Shown here one piece after another: positions 53,379 to 61,815 of a stretch of 64,000 nt of DNA (position 1 is the first letter of the stretch; every line of letters starts with the position of its first letter). The stretch is from Burkholderiales bacterium UBA2459. Its GTDB lineage: Bacteria; Pseudomonadota; Gammaproteobacteria; Burkholderiales; Burkholderiaceae_E. The stretch lies in NCBI GenBank assembly GCA_002342365.1, contig DDPV01000049.1, positions 1 through 64,000 of the forward strand. Reading direction: 5' to 3'. The position numbers and the translations under genes are program-made. The notes beneath the pieces are model-generated. The model saw nothing but the letters and a program-made list of their open reading frames with translations, was not told the DNA's origin and ran no database searches.

Positions 53379-55715
53379 ATGAACACAGTCGTAGAGCAAG
53401 CGCTCACAAAACGGTTTGGATCTGGGCAGTCTGTTCGCCGCGTTGAGGATCGTACGCTGGTCCAGGGACAGGGCCAGTTTGCTGGGGATGCCAGCATGAC
53501 CGGACAGACCTGGCTCAAGTTTGTTCGCTCGCCGATGCCCCACGCGATCATTCGTTCGATCCACTGTGACGCGGCCAAAGCCATGCCTGGCGTGCTCGCG
53601 GTGATCACCGGACAAGATCTTGTGGATGCCGGTGTGAAGCCCATTCCTGGCGTGGCGGGATTCAAGAGGGCCGATGGCACGCCGGCTGCGACCGCAGCCC
53701 GACGCGGACTTGCGCACGAGCGGGTTCGCCATGTCGGTGAGGCGCTGGCCTGTGTGATCGCGCTCACGCCTGAAGAGGCCGCTGCAGCCGCATTGGCCAT
53801 TGAGGTGGATTACGAAGCGCTCGAGAGCGTTGCCAACCCGCATGACGCGATGAAAGCGGGTGCGCCTGTGTTGTGTGAAGCCGCGCCAGATAATGTGTCG
53901 GCGGTTGCAAAGTACGGCGATGTTGCGGCAGTCGATGCTGCCTTTGCCCGTGCAAGGCACGTCGTCAGTCTCAGTATCGAAAACCAGCGCTTGATTCCCG
54001 CCCCGATGGAGCCGCGTTCAACACTGGCTTGGTACGACGCTGAGAGTGGGCGCATCACCATGCGCATGAGCACGCAAATGCCTGCGGGCGTTCGCAACAG
54101 TTTGTGTGACGCGGTGCTGGGTCTGCCGCGTGACAAAGTGCGAATCTTGGCCAGCGATGTTGGTGGTGGATTCGGTGGCAAGACCGGAATTTACCCCGAA
54201 GATGTGGTGCTTGCGCACGCGGCGCGGGTTTTGGGTCGACCGGTGAAGTGGATTGCAGAACGCAGCGAAGAATTCCTCTCAGCCACGCACGGCCGAGACA
54301 TTGACAGCTGCGCGCAAATGGCACTGGACGCCGAGGGCAAGATTTTGGCATTGCGGGTTCACACGGTGGCCAACGTGGGCGCCTACGCGCTTGGCGCGGG
54401 CGTGGCCATCCAGGTGATGATCGGGCCCTGGGTTCAGACAAGCGTTTACGACATTCAGACCATCGATTTCCAGTACACCGCGGTGATGACCAACACCACG
54501 CCGACAGGACCTTACCGCGGCGCAGGACGCCCCGAGGCGATTTACATCATCGAGCGCTTAATGGAAGCAGCAGCCCGAAAAATCGGGATAGACGGCGCCG
54601 AACTACGCTTGAAAAACATGATTCAGCCCGATCAGTTTCCCTACAAAAATGCCATGGGTCAGGTCTATGACAGCGGTAACTTCCCGTCGATGACCCGTCA
54701 GGCTTGCGAGCTCGCTGACTGGTCCGGGTTTGAAGCACGCTATCAGGATTCGCTGCGCCGAGGTCAGTGGCGCGGCCGCGGTATTGCCTCCTTTTTGGAG
54801 TGGACCGGCGGCAACGCGCTTGAAGAAACCGTGCGCGTGACGGTTGCTGCAGACGGTTACATCGAAATCGTCTCGGCAACCATGCCGATGGGTCAGGGGA
54901 TTGCCACAACTTATGTGCAGCTTGCAGTCGACGCCTTTGGCGTTCCGGTTGAGAAAATCCGGATCATTCAGGGCGATACCGATCGTGCCGAGGGTTTCGG
55001 GTCGGCGGGCTCACGCTCGCTCTTCACCGGAGGTTCAGCGATCGAGGTGGCTGCGCACAAAGTCATCGATAAGGCCAAGGAAATAGCAGCCGATGCCCTT
55101 GAGGTGGCGCAACAAGATCTGGTCTACGGCGAGGGTCGCTTTCAGGTGATGGGAACCGACCGAGGCATCGGCTTGTTTGAGGTGGCCGCACGCAGCGACT
55201 CAGGCCACATTCAGCTTGATTCCAGCACCAAGGTGGCTGGGCCGTCGTGGCCCAATGCCTGCCATATCTGCGAAGTCGAAATTGATCCGGAGACGATGGA
55301 AGTGAGTCTGATTGCCTACGCTTCGATGAACGATGTCGGCAGGGTGGTGAACCCGATGATTGTGCGAGGTCAGCTTGACGGCGGCGCAGTCCAGGGAATC
55401 GGTCAGGCCCTCACCGAGGCGATGGTTTACGACGCAAGCGCTCAGCCGCTTTCTGCGAGTTTTCTCGACTACGCCATGCCGCGGGCAGACTTGATCGGGC
55501 GCTTTAAAACCGAAATGGATCAAACGGTGCCTTGCAAGAACAACCCGCTTGGCGTCAAAGGCGTAGGCGAACTCGGAACGATTGGTGCGACTCCGGCTTT
55601 GGTCAACGCGGTCGCCGATGCGCTTGCCAGAGCCGGTCATGGCGATAGCGCTGACGCCTTGCAAATGCCGCTGAGTGCCCCGCGTTTATGGCGTTTACTG
55701 CATCGCGACGCCTGA
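53379..55715 (+). CDS. Molybdenum hydroxylase large subunit, form II CoxL-like
   Basis: Molybdopterin-binding subunit of the xanthine dehydrogenase family, 778 residues. It has a large-subunit N-terminus (RRVEDRTLVQGQGQFAGD), the GGGFGGKTGIYPED loop, and GVGELGTIGATPALVNAV with the catalytic Glu. At the active-site loop it has PYRGAGR rather than the AYxCSFR of genuine CO dehydrogenase, so it is form II and probably oxidises an organic substrate. AAAGGGAG precedes ATG at 53379. It overlaps the convergent kinase gene by 21 bases. Confidence 0.92.
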   Translation: MNTVVEQALTKRFGSGQSVRRVEDRTLVQGQGQFAGDASMTGQTWLKFVRSPMPHAIIRSIHCDAAKAMPGVLAVITGQDLVDAGVKPIPGVAGFKRADGTPAATAARRGLAHERVRHVGEALACVIALTPEEAAAAALAIEVDYEALESVANPHDAMKAGAPVLCEAAPDNVSAVAKYGDVAAVDAAFARARHVVSLSIENQRLIPAPMEPRSTLAWYDAESGRITMRMSTQMPAGVRNSLCDAVLGLPRDKVRILASDVGGGFGGKTGIYPEDVVLAHAARVLGRPVKWIAERSEEFLSATHGRDIDSCAQMALDAEGKILALRVHTVANVGAYALGAGVAIQVMIGPWVQTSVYDIQTIDFQYTAVMTNTTPTGPYRGAGRPEAIYIIERLMEAAARKIGIDGAELRLKNMIQPDQFPYKNAMGQVYDSGNFPSMTRQACELADWSGFEARYQDSLRRGQWRGRGIASFLEWTGGNALEETVRVTVAADGYIEIVSATMPMGQGIATTYVQLAVDAFGVPVEKIRIIQGDTDRAEGFGSAGSRSLFTGGSAIEVAAHKVIDKAKEIAADALEVAQQDLVYGEGRFQVMGTDRGIGLFEVAARSDSGHIQLDSSTKVAGPSWPNACHICEVEIDPETMEVSLIAYASMNDVGRVVNPMIVRGQLDGGAVQGIGQALTEAMVYDASAQPLSASFLDYAMPRADLIGRFKTEMDQTVPCKNNPLGVKGVGELGTIGATPALVNAVADALARAGHGDSADALQMPLSAPRLWRLLHRDA

Positions 55716-57635
55716 TTGGGGCGATCGCTGCAGGGCTTGAGCGAGGCTTGCCATCAATTGCTCCGATAGCACGGGTTTATAAAGTACCTGAACCGCTGGC
55801 CGGCCTCCGGCCAGCGAGGTCCCTGCGCCAAGCGTGGTGTCGCCTGTGATCACGATCGCTGGGATCTCCAGGTTGAACTCTTCGCGCAGACGATCGATCA
55901 AGGCTGTGCCGTTTAGCAGGTCATCGAGCCGATAATCCGTCACGATCACATCAGGTGCGCGATCAAGATCTTGCATTGCCCGATCGATGGCGTAGGCGGA
56001 ATCGCAGCAGTGCACCTCAAAGCCGCTATGCCTCAAGACCATGGCCGTCGATTCGAGCACGGCCAAATCGTCTTCCACCAGCAAGATACAGACCTGCCGG
56101 TTTCGAATCCAGGATTTGGTTTGCCGGCTGACCAGATCCTCAGGGCGAGGCACCAGAGGCAGTGGATCCTGCGCTTGGAAGCGCGATAAATCGGCTCTTA
56201 GGGTGAAGACCGATCCCTTATTCAAAGTAGAACGTACGGAAACCTTCATCCGCATCAGCTCACAGCTTCGCCTCACGATCGCAAGCCCGAGTCCGAGCCC
56301 GTCACGACGGTTCCGCCTGGCATTGCTCAGCTGAACATACTCGTCAAAAATGCTCTCCAGCTGATCGGCCGATATGCCGATACCCTCATCGCTCACATGA
56401 ATCAGGTAGGCCTGCTCGGCTGCGACCGAATGCGTTCGCCCCTGGGAATCCGTCGCGATCGGGTTGATGTCGATCACTTCATCCCAGACTCTGATCTGCC
56501 CGCGGCTTGAGTATTTGACCGCGTTATCGACCAGATTGAAAAGCGCGCGTCGAAGAAGTTCGGGGTCGGCGGCGAGCTCTCCCGGGCCAAGGCGCACCTG
56601 CAGGCTGATCCCTTTGGTTTCAGCAATGCTTCGAAAGCTTGTATTGATGACATCGCCAAGCGGCCCCAAGGCAATCGGTTCTTCGCGCGCCCTCATATCG
56701 CCCGAGCGCAGATGCGAAAGTTCAAGCAAGGCTTCAAACATATCGCGCATCAAGCGTGCCGACATCTCCATCTTGGTCAGCAGGTCGCGCGATGCTGGCG
56801 CAAGTCGGTGCGTGGACAGCGTGGCAAGAAGCATCATCATCGCCTGCATCGGTTGGCGCAAATCGTGGCTCACGGCAGCAAGAAAACGGGTTTGCATATG
56901 CTGGGCCAATTCAGCGCTTTGTCGCTGTCGCTCGGACTGATCTCGACCCTCTCGCAGTGCGATTGCCGAGGCCTCTAGTTCGCCTTGCAAGCGCAAGGAT
57001 GCGAGAAAGCCCTGGTAGAGACGTGATGAGTTATAAAGCATGAAGACCAGAAATGCGCATAGCGCAACGGCCATCAACCAGGGGTAGGGGAAGTCAGAAA
57101 GCAGATACCACAGAGCAAGCGGCAAAATCCGCAATGAGCTTGCAACAAGGTTATAAGGCCTGTATCCGATCGACACCATCACCGAACTGACGCTCATCAG
57201 ACAACAAACAAAGGTATAAATCAACGCAGTGGTCTCACTGACCGCAGGCAGCAGAAAAAAAGCTGGAACGCTCCAACTTAATGCAGCCAGACCGCCCCCA
57301 AGGCATGCCCACTGACCCCAGCGTTTGGCGCTTTGAGCGCCCGGATTGGCGAGATAGCGTAAATACAGAAGATGCCGAATCGCAGCGATCGAACCGCACA
57401 AGAGCAAAAACGCGACCAGTGCGCCGGGTGGTGCTCCGTCCATCCACAATAGGGGACCGATGGCGCCGTTCGCAACCAGGCCGCTGGCGTTGGAAGCCCC
57501 CATGGCCTGATAGAGCGCATCGATTTGTGCGCGCTCAACCGAGTCTTCCCCAGCTTGCAAACGCGACCGCGCCTCAAGGCCCGAAAGCTCGGCGCGGCGC
57601 CGATCGGCTTTGGCCGGTTCCGTCGACTCGCTCAT
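55695..57635 (-). CDS. Hybrid sensor histidine kinase with C-terminal receiver
   Basis: Membrane-bound hybrid kinase of 646 residues. About six hydrophobic segments occupy residues 50-200, followed by a coiled-coil linker, the H-box VSHDLRQPMQ, and the HATPase (NLVDNAVKYSS, DEGIGISADQLESIF, GLGLAIVRR). The C-terminal receiver begins ILLVEDD; its phosphoacceptor Asp is in VIVTDYRL and Lys in YKPVLSEQ. No periplasmic sensor domain is obvious, so it may sense within the membrane. ATG at 57635 overlaps the MFS stop (ATGA); the longer start at 57662 would overlap by 31. Confidence 0.9.
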   Translation of the reverse strand: MSESTEPAKADRRRAELSGLEARSRLQAGEDSVERAQIDALYQAMGASNASGLVANGAIGPLLWMDGAPPGALVAFLLLCGSIAAIRHLLYLRYLANPGAQSAKRWGQWACLGGGLAALSWSVPAFFLLPAVSETTALIYTFVCCLMSVSSVMVSIGYRPYNLVASSLRILPLALWYLLSDFPYPWLMAVALCAFLVFMLYNSSRLYQGFLASLRLQGELEASAIALREGRDQSERQRQSAELAQHMQTRFLAAVSHDLRQPMQAMMMLLATLSTHRLAPASRDLLTKMEMSARLMRDMFEALLELSHLRSGDMRAREEPIALGPLGDVINTSFRSIAETKGISLQVRLGPGELAADPELLRRALFNLVDNAVKYSSRGQIRVWDEVIDINPIATDSQGRTHSVAAEQAYLIHVSDEGIGISADQLESIFDEYVQLSNARRNRRDGLGLGLAIVRRSCELMRMKVSVRSTLNKGSVFTLRADLSRFQAQDPLPLVPRPEDLVSRQTKSWIRNRQVCILLVEDDLAVLESTAMVLRHSGFEVHCCDSAYAIDRAMQDLDRAPDVIVTDYRLDDLLNGTALIDRLREEFNLEIPAIVITGDTTLGAGTSLAGGRPAVQVLYKPVLSEQLMASLAQALQRSPQSGVAMQ

Positions 57636-58810
57636 GCGCGATTTGGGTCTTTTTGTAGCCATGCTAATGCCGCAGAGATCAGAATCACCAGGCCCGAAAG
57701 CGCAAGCCCTGAGCGCAGCGATCCGCTCCAGTCAGCCATCATGCCGCTTGCTACCGGGGCAAGGATTTGCGATGCGGCAAAGGCAATCGTAAAGCTTGCC
57801 ATGGCTGAACCCCAAGCGGGTTTTTGCAGCGTTCGTTTGATCAAAGCGCTGATGCTTGATGGTGCGCTGAACATGCCCAGGCCAAAAAGCGCGGCCGAGC
57901 ATTGCATCGCAAAAGGCTGCCACGCCGGCTCAAGGGGAATCACCGGCAAGAGCGCGCCCACGGATAAAACGAGCAGAATTGCCGACAGCGCTTTTCCGCT
58001 GGGCCAGTTGGCCAGTGGTTTTGACCACACAAGCGGCGCTAGCAGCGTGCCTGCCCCCAGGATGCTCCAGACCAGACTCATTTGCAGGCTTGTAGCGCCG
58101 ATGGCTTTAAGCCAGGCGATGATGAAGGTCATATAAACAATATAACCAAGGCCAAAGCCTACATAGGCAAGCAAGGCGGGAAGTAGCGGCCTTAAGGACC
58201 AATCAGCGGCGCCTTGCGCGCTTGAAGGCTCGTCAATTTGCATCGATGCCCGCCAGGTGACCCAAACCATCAGCCAAGACAGCATCCCCATCGCAATCCA
58301 GGTCTGCGGCCATGCGCTGCTACCTTGCGTTGACATCCACCAGGGAATCAGAAGGCCGCAAAGCACCAGCCCAACGCCTGCGCCGCCAAAGTAAATCGTA
58401 ATGCATCGGGTTGACCACTGGGCATCATTGGCCGCGATATTGCTCGCAAGCGCGCCGCCGCAAATAAAAATTGCAGCGCCTCCGATGCCACCGATCAACC
58501 GGCACAGCCCAAGTGCATAGAGATCACTGACAAAACCGGTGAGCGTCAGCGCAAACGCGGTGAGCAGCATGCCGCGATTGAACAAGGCACGATTGCCCCA
58601 AGACCGAACCAGTATCCGGGTGAGCAAGGCACCAAGCAGATAACCGAGGGCATTGGCGGTGTTAAGCGAACCCGCCTGCGAAAAATTCAGTTCCAAATCC
58701 TCGCGCATGCCGGGCAGCACCAGCGCGTAGGCAAAGCGAGCAAATGAGTTTGACACCGAGGGCCCAAGCGAAAGGCCCAAGGCAATCCAAAGCGTGCGGC
58801 GGTGGTTCAA
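57632..58810 (-). CDS. MFS transporter, YbfB/YjiJ family
   Basis: Major facilitator of 392 residues with about twelve hydrophobic segments. The N-terminal [26 protein letters not shown] and [19 protein letters not shown] match the YbfB/YjiJ subgroup, whose substrates are unknown. It sits between the RutE-like gene and the hybrid kinase, each joined by four-base overlaps (ATGA), so the three form one operon. Confidence 0.88.
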   Translation of the reverse strand: MNHRRTLWIALGLSLGPSVSNSFARFAYALVLPGMREDLELNFSQAGSLNTANALGYLLGALLTRILVRSWGNRALFNRGMLLTAFALTLTGFVSDLYALGLCRLIGGIGGAAIFICGGALASNIAANDAQWSTRCITIYFGGAGVGLVLCGLLIPWWMSTQGSSAWPQTWIAMGMLSWLMVWVTWRASMQIDEPSSAQGAADWSLRPLLPALLAYVGFGLGYIVYMTFIIAWLKAIGATSLQMSLVWSILGAGTLLAPLVWSKPLANWPSGKALSAILLVLSVGALLPVIPLEPAWQPFAMQCSAALFGLGMFSAPSSISALIKRTLQKPAWGSAMASFTIAFAASQILAPVASGMMADWSGSLRSGLALSGLVILISAALAWLQKDPNRA

Positions 58811-59397
58811 AGGAACTGACAGGCCTGCTCAATGGGCATGCGTGGCAGGCGTTCCATCATCTTGGACGGATCGCCGTAGCCAAGATTACAAAGAAAATTG
58901 CTGCGCAGTTGGCTATCAGGGAAAAAGATCGCGTCCACCTTTGATTGATCAAAGCCGGACATGGGTCCGCAGTCAAGTCCGATTGAGCGCGCTGCCATGA
59001 TCAAATACGCACCCTGCAGGCTACCGTTACGAAATGCAAAAGCTTCGCGCATCGCCCGCTTTTCCTCGCCGCGAAACATGTCGGCAAAGGCCGGGTTGTG
59101 CGGGAAAAACTCGGGCAGTCGCTCATGAAATGCTGTGTCGTGCGCAATGATCACAACCACCGGTGCTGCCATCGTTTTGTCGACGTTACCAGGCGACAGC
59201 GCCGGTCGGAGCCGTTCCTTGGCCTCAGAACTACGCAGAAATACAAAGCGCGCTGGCTGGCTGTTGGCTGAAGTGGGAGCCCACTTCATGAGCTCGTAAA
59301 GCTCATGAATCTGTTGATCGCTGACGGGCTTATCAAGCCAGCCGTTGGCGGTACGTGCTTGACGAAACAAGCAATCAAGTGCTTCGGAGGAGAGCAT
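58807..59397 (-). CDS. RutE-like malonic semialdehyde reductase (nitroreductase family)
   Basis: FMN-dependent nitroreductase-fold protein of 196 residues. It resembles RutE over most of its length: [69 protein letters not shown] and [16 protein letters not shown]. RutE reduces malonic semialdehyde to 3-hydroxypropionate in uracil degradation. No other rut genes are seen here. It would fit detoxification of malonate semialdehyde made by the two transaminases. Paired with an MFS transporter and kinase. Confidence 0.85.
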   Translation of the reverse strand: MLSSEALDCLFRQARTANGWLDKPVSDQQIHELYELMKWAPTSANSQPARFVFLRSSEAKERLRPALSPGNVDKTMAAPVVVIIAHDTAFHERLPEFFPHNPAFADMFRGEEKRAMREAFAFRNGSLQGAYLIMAARSIGLDCGPMSGFDQSKVDAIFFPDSQLRSNFLCNLGYGDPSKMMERLPRMPIEQACQFL

Positions 59398-59508
59398 GCG
59401 GGACGTCCTATGTTGGTTAAGGGATGCTGTAAGGGTTGAGGGATCAAGAGAAAGTAGCTTACAGCTTCAGAAAGTCGCAAGCCTTCAAGGGGCGGTTTGC
59501 CGCTGAGC

Positions 59509-60402
59509 TCAGCTACGCAAGACCAGCACCACGCCGATCAACAGCAAGAACATACCAAACCACTCATGGTTCGTGGTTCGTTGGCGCAACAGCAGCTTGG
59601 AGAGCACTTGGGCGAAGGCAATCTCAACCAGAGCCAGGGTGCGAACACGGGCAGCGCTTTCAACGGCAAAGGCAAGAAACCAGGCCTGCGACGCGAAGGC
59701 ACCAAGTGCACCGGCAACGAGCGATGGACGCCAGGCGCGAAGAATTACCAGCAGCGTTTGCCGGTCTTTCCAGAGCATGAAGGCAAGCAGCAGCGCGGTC
59801 TGAATGATGAAGCCAAGGCAAAGAATGAGGCTTGCGGCCAGCACGAAGGAGGAGGTTTCAAGCGCCTTGATTGAGGCGCGAAAACCAATCGCAGCTACGG
59901 CAAAGAGTGCGCCTGATGCGAGGCCTAAAACGATCGGCCTTATCGACCAGGGAGCGCCGCGCCCAGGCCATGACATCACAAGAACGCCAGCGGTGGCTGC
60001 GCCAATGGCGACAATAAGCGAAAGCGAAAGCAAATCACCCAGCAGGACTAGGCCAAAAAGTGCTACCCAGACTGGTTCGATTTTGGTCAAGGCAGTCGCG
60101 ACCACAAATGACTTCTCGCGCATGGCGGCAAGCATCAGTCCGGTTCCAAGGATTTGCGACACCCCGCCCACGCAGGCCCAGCCCAGACTGTTAACGCTGA
60201 TCGGCGGCAGACCTTGCCCTTGCGCAAGCAGCACGAGCGTTGCAAAGATCAGCCCAAAGGGCAATCCGTAAAGAAAACGGACCTGTGTTGCACCGACGGT
60301 TCCGATCGCTTCGCTAAGCGATCGCAGTGAGATGTTCCTTCCGACTTGTGCGGCTGCCGCAGTCACGGTAAAAGCAATCCAGTACCAAGGCTCTATGCTC
60401 AT
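59509..60402 (-). CDS. DMT superfamily (EamA) transporter
   Basis: EamA-type transporter of 297 residues with about ten hydrophobic segments in two halves. The start WYWIAFTVTAAAAQVGRN and the GRGAPWSIRPIVLGLASGALFAVAA region fit the family. Substrate unknown. It is divergent from the DUF3237 gene with a 52-base gap and is separated from the RutE gene by 111 bases. Confidence 0.87.
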   Translation of the reverse strand: MSIEPWYWIAFTVTAAAAQVGRNISLRSLSEAIGTVGATQVRFLYGLPFGLIFATLVLLAQGQGLPPISVNSLGWACVGGVSQILGTGLMLAAMREKSFVVATALTKIEPVWVALFGLVLLGDLLSLSLIVAIGAATAGVLVMSWPGRGAPWSIRPIVLGLASGALFAVAAIGFRASIKALETSSFVLAASLILCLGFIIQTALLLAFMLWKDRQTLLVILRAWRPSLVAGALGAFASQAWFLAFAVESAARVRTLALVEIAFAQVLSKLLLRQRTTNHEWFGMFLLLIGVVLVLRS

Positions 60403-60454
60403 CGGGGCCGTTCATGATGTGCTGTGCACGCAAACTATCGAAGGAGAAACTACC

Positions 60455-60910
60455 ATGATCGCGATGCGCCACCTTTTTACCCTTCGCGCCGAGGTTCCCC
60501 GTATTGAGGATTTTGGACAAACACCCTACGGCCATCGGCGAATCGCAAGCGTTGCCGGCGGACATTTCCAGGGCGACCGCCTGCGTGGCACGATTCAACC
60601 CACGCCAGGTGGCGACTGGCTTTTGCTGCGCAACGATGGGGTGTTGATGCTCGATGTGCGCATCAGCCTGAAAACCGACGATGATCAGCTTATTTACATG
60701 AGCTACAAAGGCATGCGCCACGGACCGACTGAGGTCATCGAGCGCTTAAACCGTGGTGAGGCGGTTGAACCGAGTGCCTACTATTTTCGCAGCACGCCTC
60801 TTTTTGAGACCGCTTCTCCCCAGTATCAGTGGCTCAATAAGTTGATGGCCGTGGCAAGCGGTCGACGCGAATCGACCGGTCCGATTTACGAAGTTTTTGA
60901 GCTGCTCTAG
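60455..60910 (+). CDS. DUF3237 family protein
   Basis: Protein of 151 residues in the DUF3237 family (lipocalin/beta-barrel-like). Conserved segments are RIASVAGGHFQGDRLRGTI, PGGDWLLLRNDGVLMLDVR and YYFRSTPLFETASPQYQWLN. It has no known activity but is common beside aromatic and steroid degradation genes. ATG at 60455 follows AAGGAG. It overlaps the convergent hydrolase by four bases. Confidence 0.85.
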   Translation: MIAMRHLFTLRAEVPRIEDFGQTPYGHRRIASVAGGHFQGDRLRGTIQPTPGGDWLLLRNDGVLMLDVRISLKTDDDQLIYMSYKGMRHGPTEVIERLNRGEAVEPSAYYFRSTPLFETASPQYQWLNKLMAVASGRRESTGPIYEVFELL

Positions 60911-61815
60911 CGCGGATCCCCGCCGGGTCCCCAAATCGACTCCGGCGCCGCTTGGGCTTGCCGTTCAAAGGACTTGCCTTGCTCAACCTGTGCGAGAAAC
61001 TCAGCAAGCAATTGATTGAACAAACCGGGTTCCTCCAAATTGATGCCATGTCCCGAACCGGGCAGGATGGCCAGCTGCGAGGTTTTGATCGTGCGCTTGA
61101 GCATGAGCGACGGTTCGAGACAGGGTTCGTCTTCATCGCCGCTCATGATCAGCGTTGGAACGTTAATCGCGGCAATCGCATCGGTGAGCGCATAAAGGCT
61201 GGGGCGCCGGCCCTGATAGCCGCGCATCGTATTGGACGAGCCCAGCGCTGAATGCTCGGCCAGCTGGCGTTCGTACTCGGCAAAGCCCCGGGGGTCTTTG
61301 GCAAGGAATTGAACGCGGGCTGCGCCATGCCCATAGGTTGATGCGAAATGCGGCATCCCCTCGTTGTCAATCAGCTCGGCGTTTTCGATCGCGCTTGTCT
61401 GAAAGGCTTGATAGTGCGCTGGATGCGCGCCACTACCCACGCCTGCCAGCGTGAGCGATCTGGCGCGGCTTGCCTGGGCTTGCACCCCGTGCACCATGCC
61501 GAAATGCAGCGTTGCAAATGCACCCATCGAAAGGCCCACGATATGCGCCCGATCGATCGATAGAGCATCCAGAACCGAAAGCATATCGTCGCGCACACGT
61601 GCCTGGGAGTAATCGTTCCAGTCTGCGGGTACATCAGATGGCAAATAGCCTCGAGCGCTATAGCTAATGCAACGATAGCGTCTTGAAAAATAGCGCATTT
61701 GAGGCTCCCAACTGCGCCAGTCCCCGGCAAACTCATGAACGAAGAGCAGTGCGGTGCCTGAACCCGCCTCTTCGTAGTACAGATTTACGCCGTCATCAGT
61801 GCGGATCGTGGGCAT
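60907..61815 (-). CDS. Alpha/beta hydrolase
   Basis: Alpha/beta-hydrolase fold protein of 302 residues. The oxyanion region is LLFVHEFAGD, the nucleophile elbow GLSMGAF (Ser near 110), the acid Asp is probably in MSGDEDEPCL, and the His is in GSGHGINLEEP. Neighbouring flavin monooxygenase and DUF3237 genes suggest a carbon-carbon or ester hydrolase in ring degradation. It overlaps the upstream monooxygenase gene by 31 bases on the same strand. Confidence 0.9.
   Translation of the reverse strand: MPTIRTDDGVNLYYEEAGSGTALLFVHEFAGDWRSWEPQMRYFSRRYRCISYSARGYLPSDVPADWNDYSQARVRDDMLSVLDALSIDRAHIVGLSMGAFATLHFGMVHGVQAQASRARSLTLAGVGSGAHPAHYQAFQTSAIENAELIDNEGMPHFASTYGHGAARVQFLAKDPRGFAEYERQLAEHSALGSSNTMRGYQGRRPSLYALTDAIAAINVPTLIMSGDEDEPCLEPSLMLKRTIKTSQLAILPGSGHGINLEEPGLFNQLLAEFLAQVEQGKSFERQAQAAPESIWGPGGDPR

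Noticed and set aside
52888..55715. Genuine aerobic CO dehydrogenase
   Set aside because: The large subunit lacks the CO-dehydrogenase active-site loop with its Cys and has PYRGAGR; the FAD subunit gene is missing.
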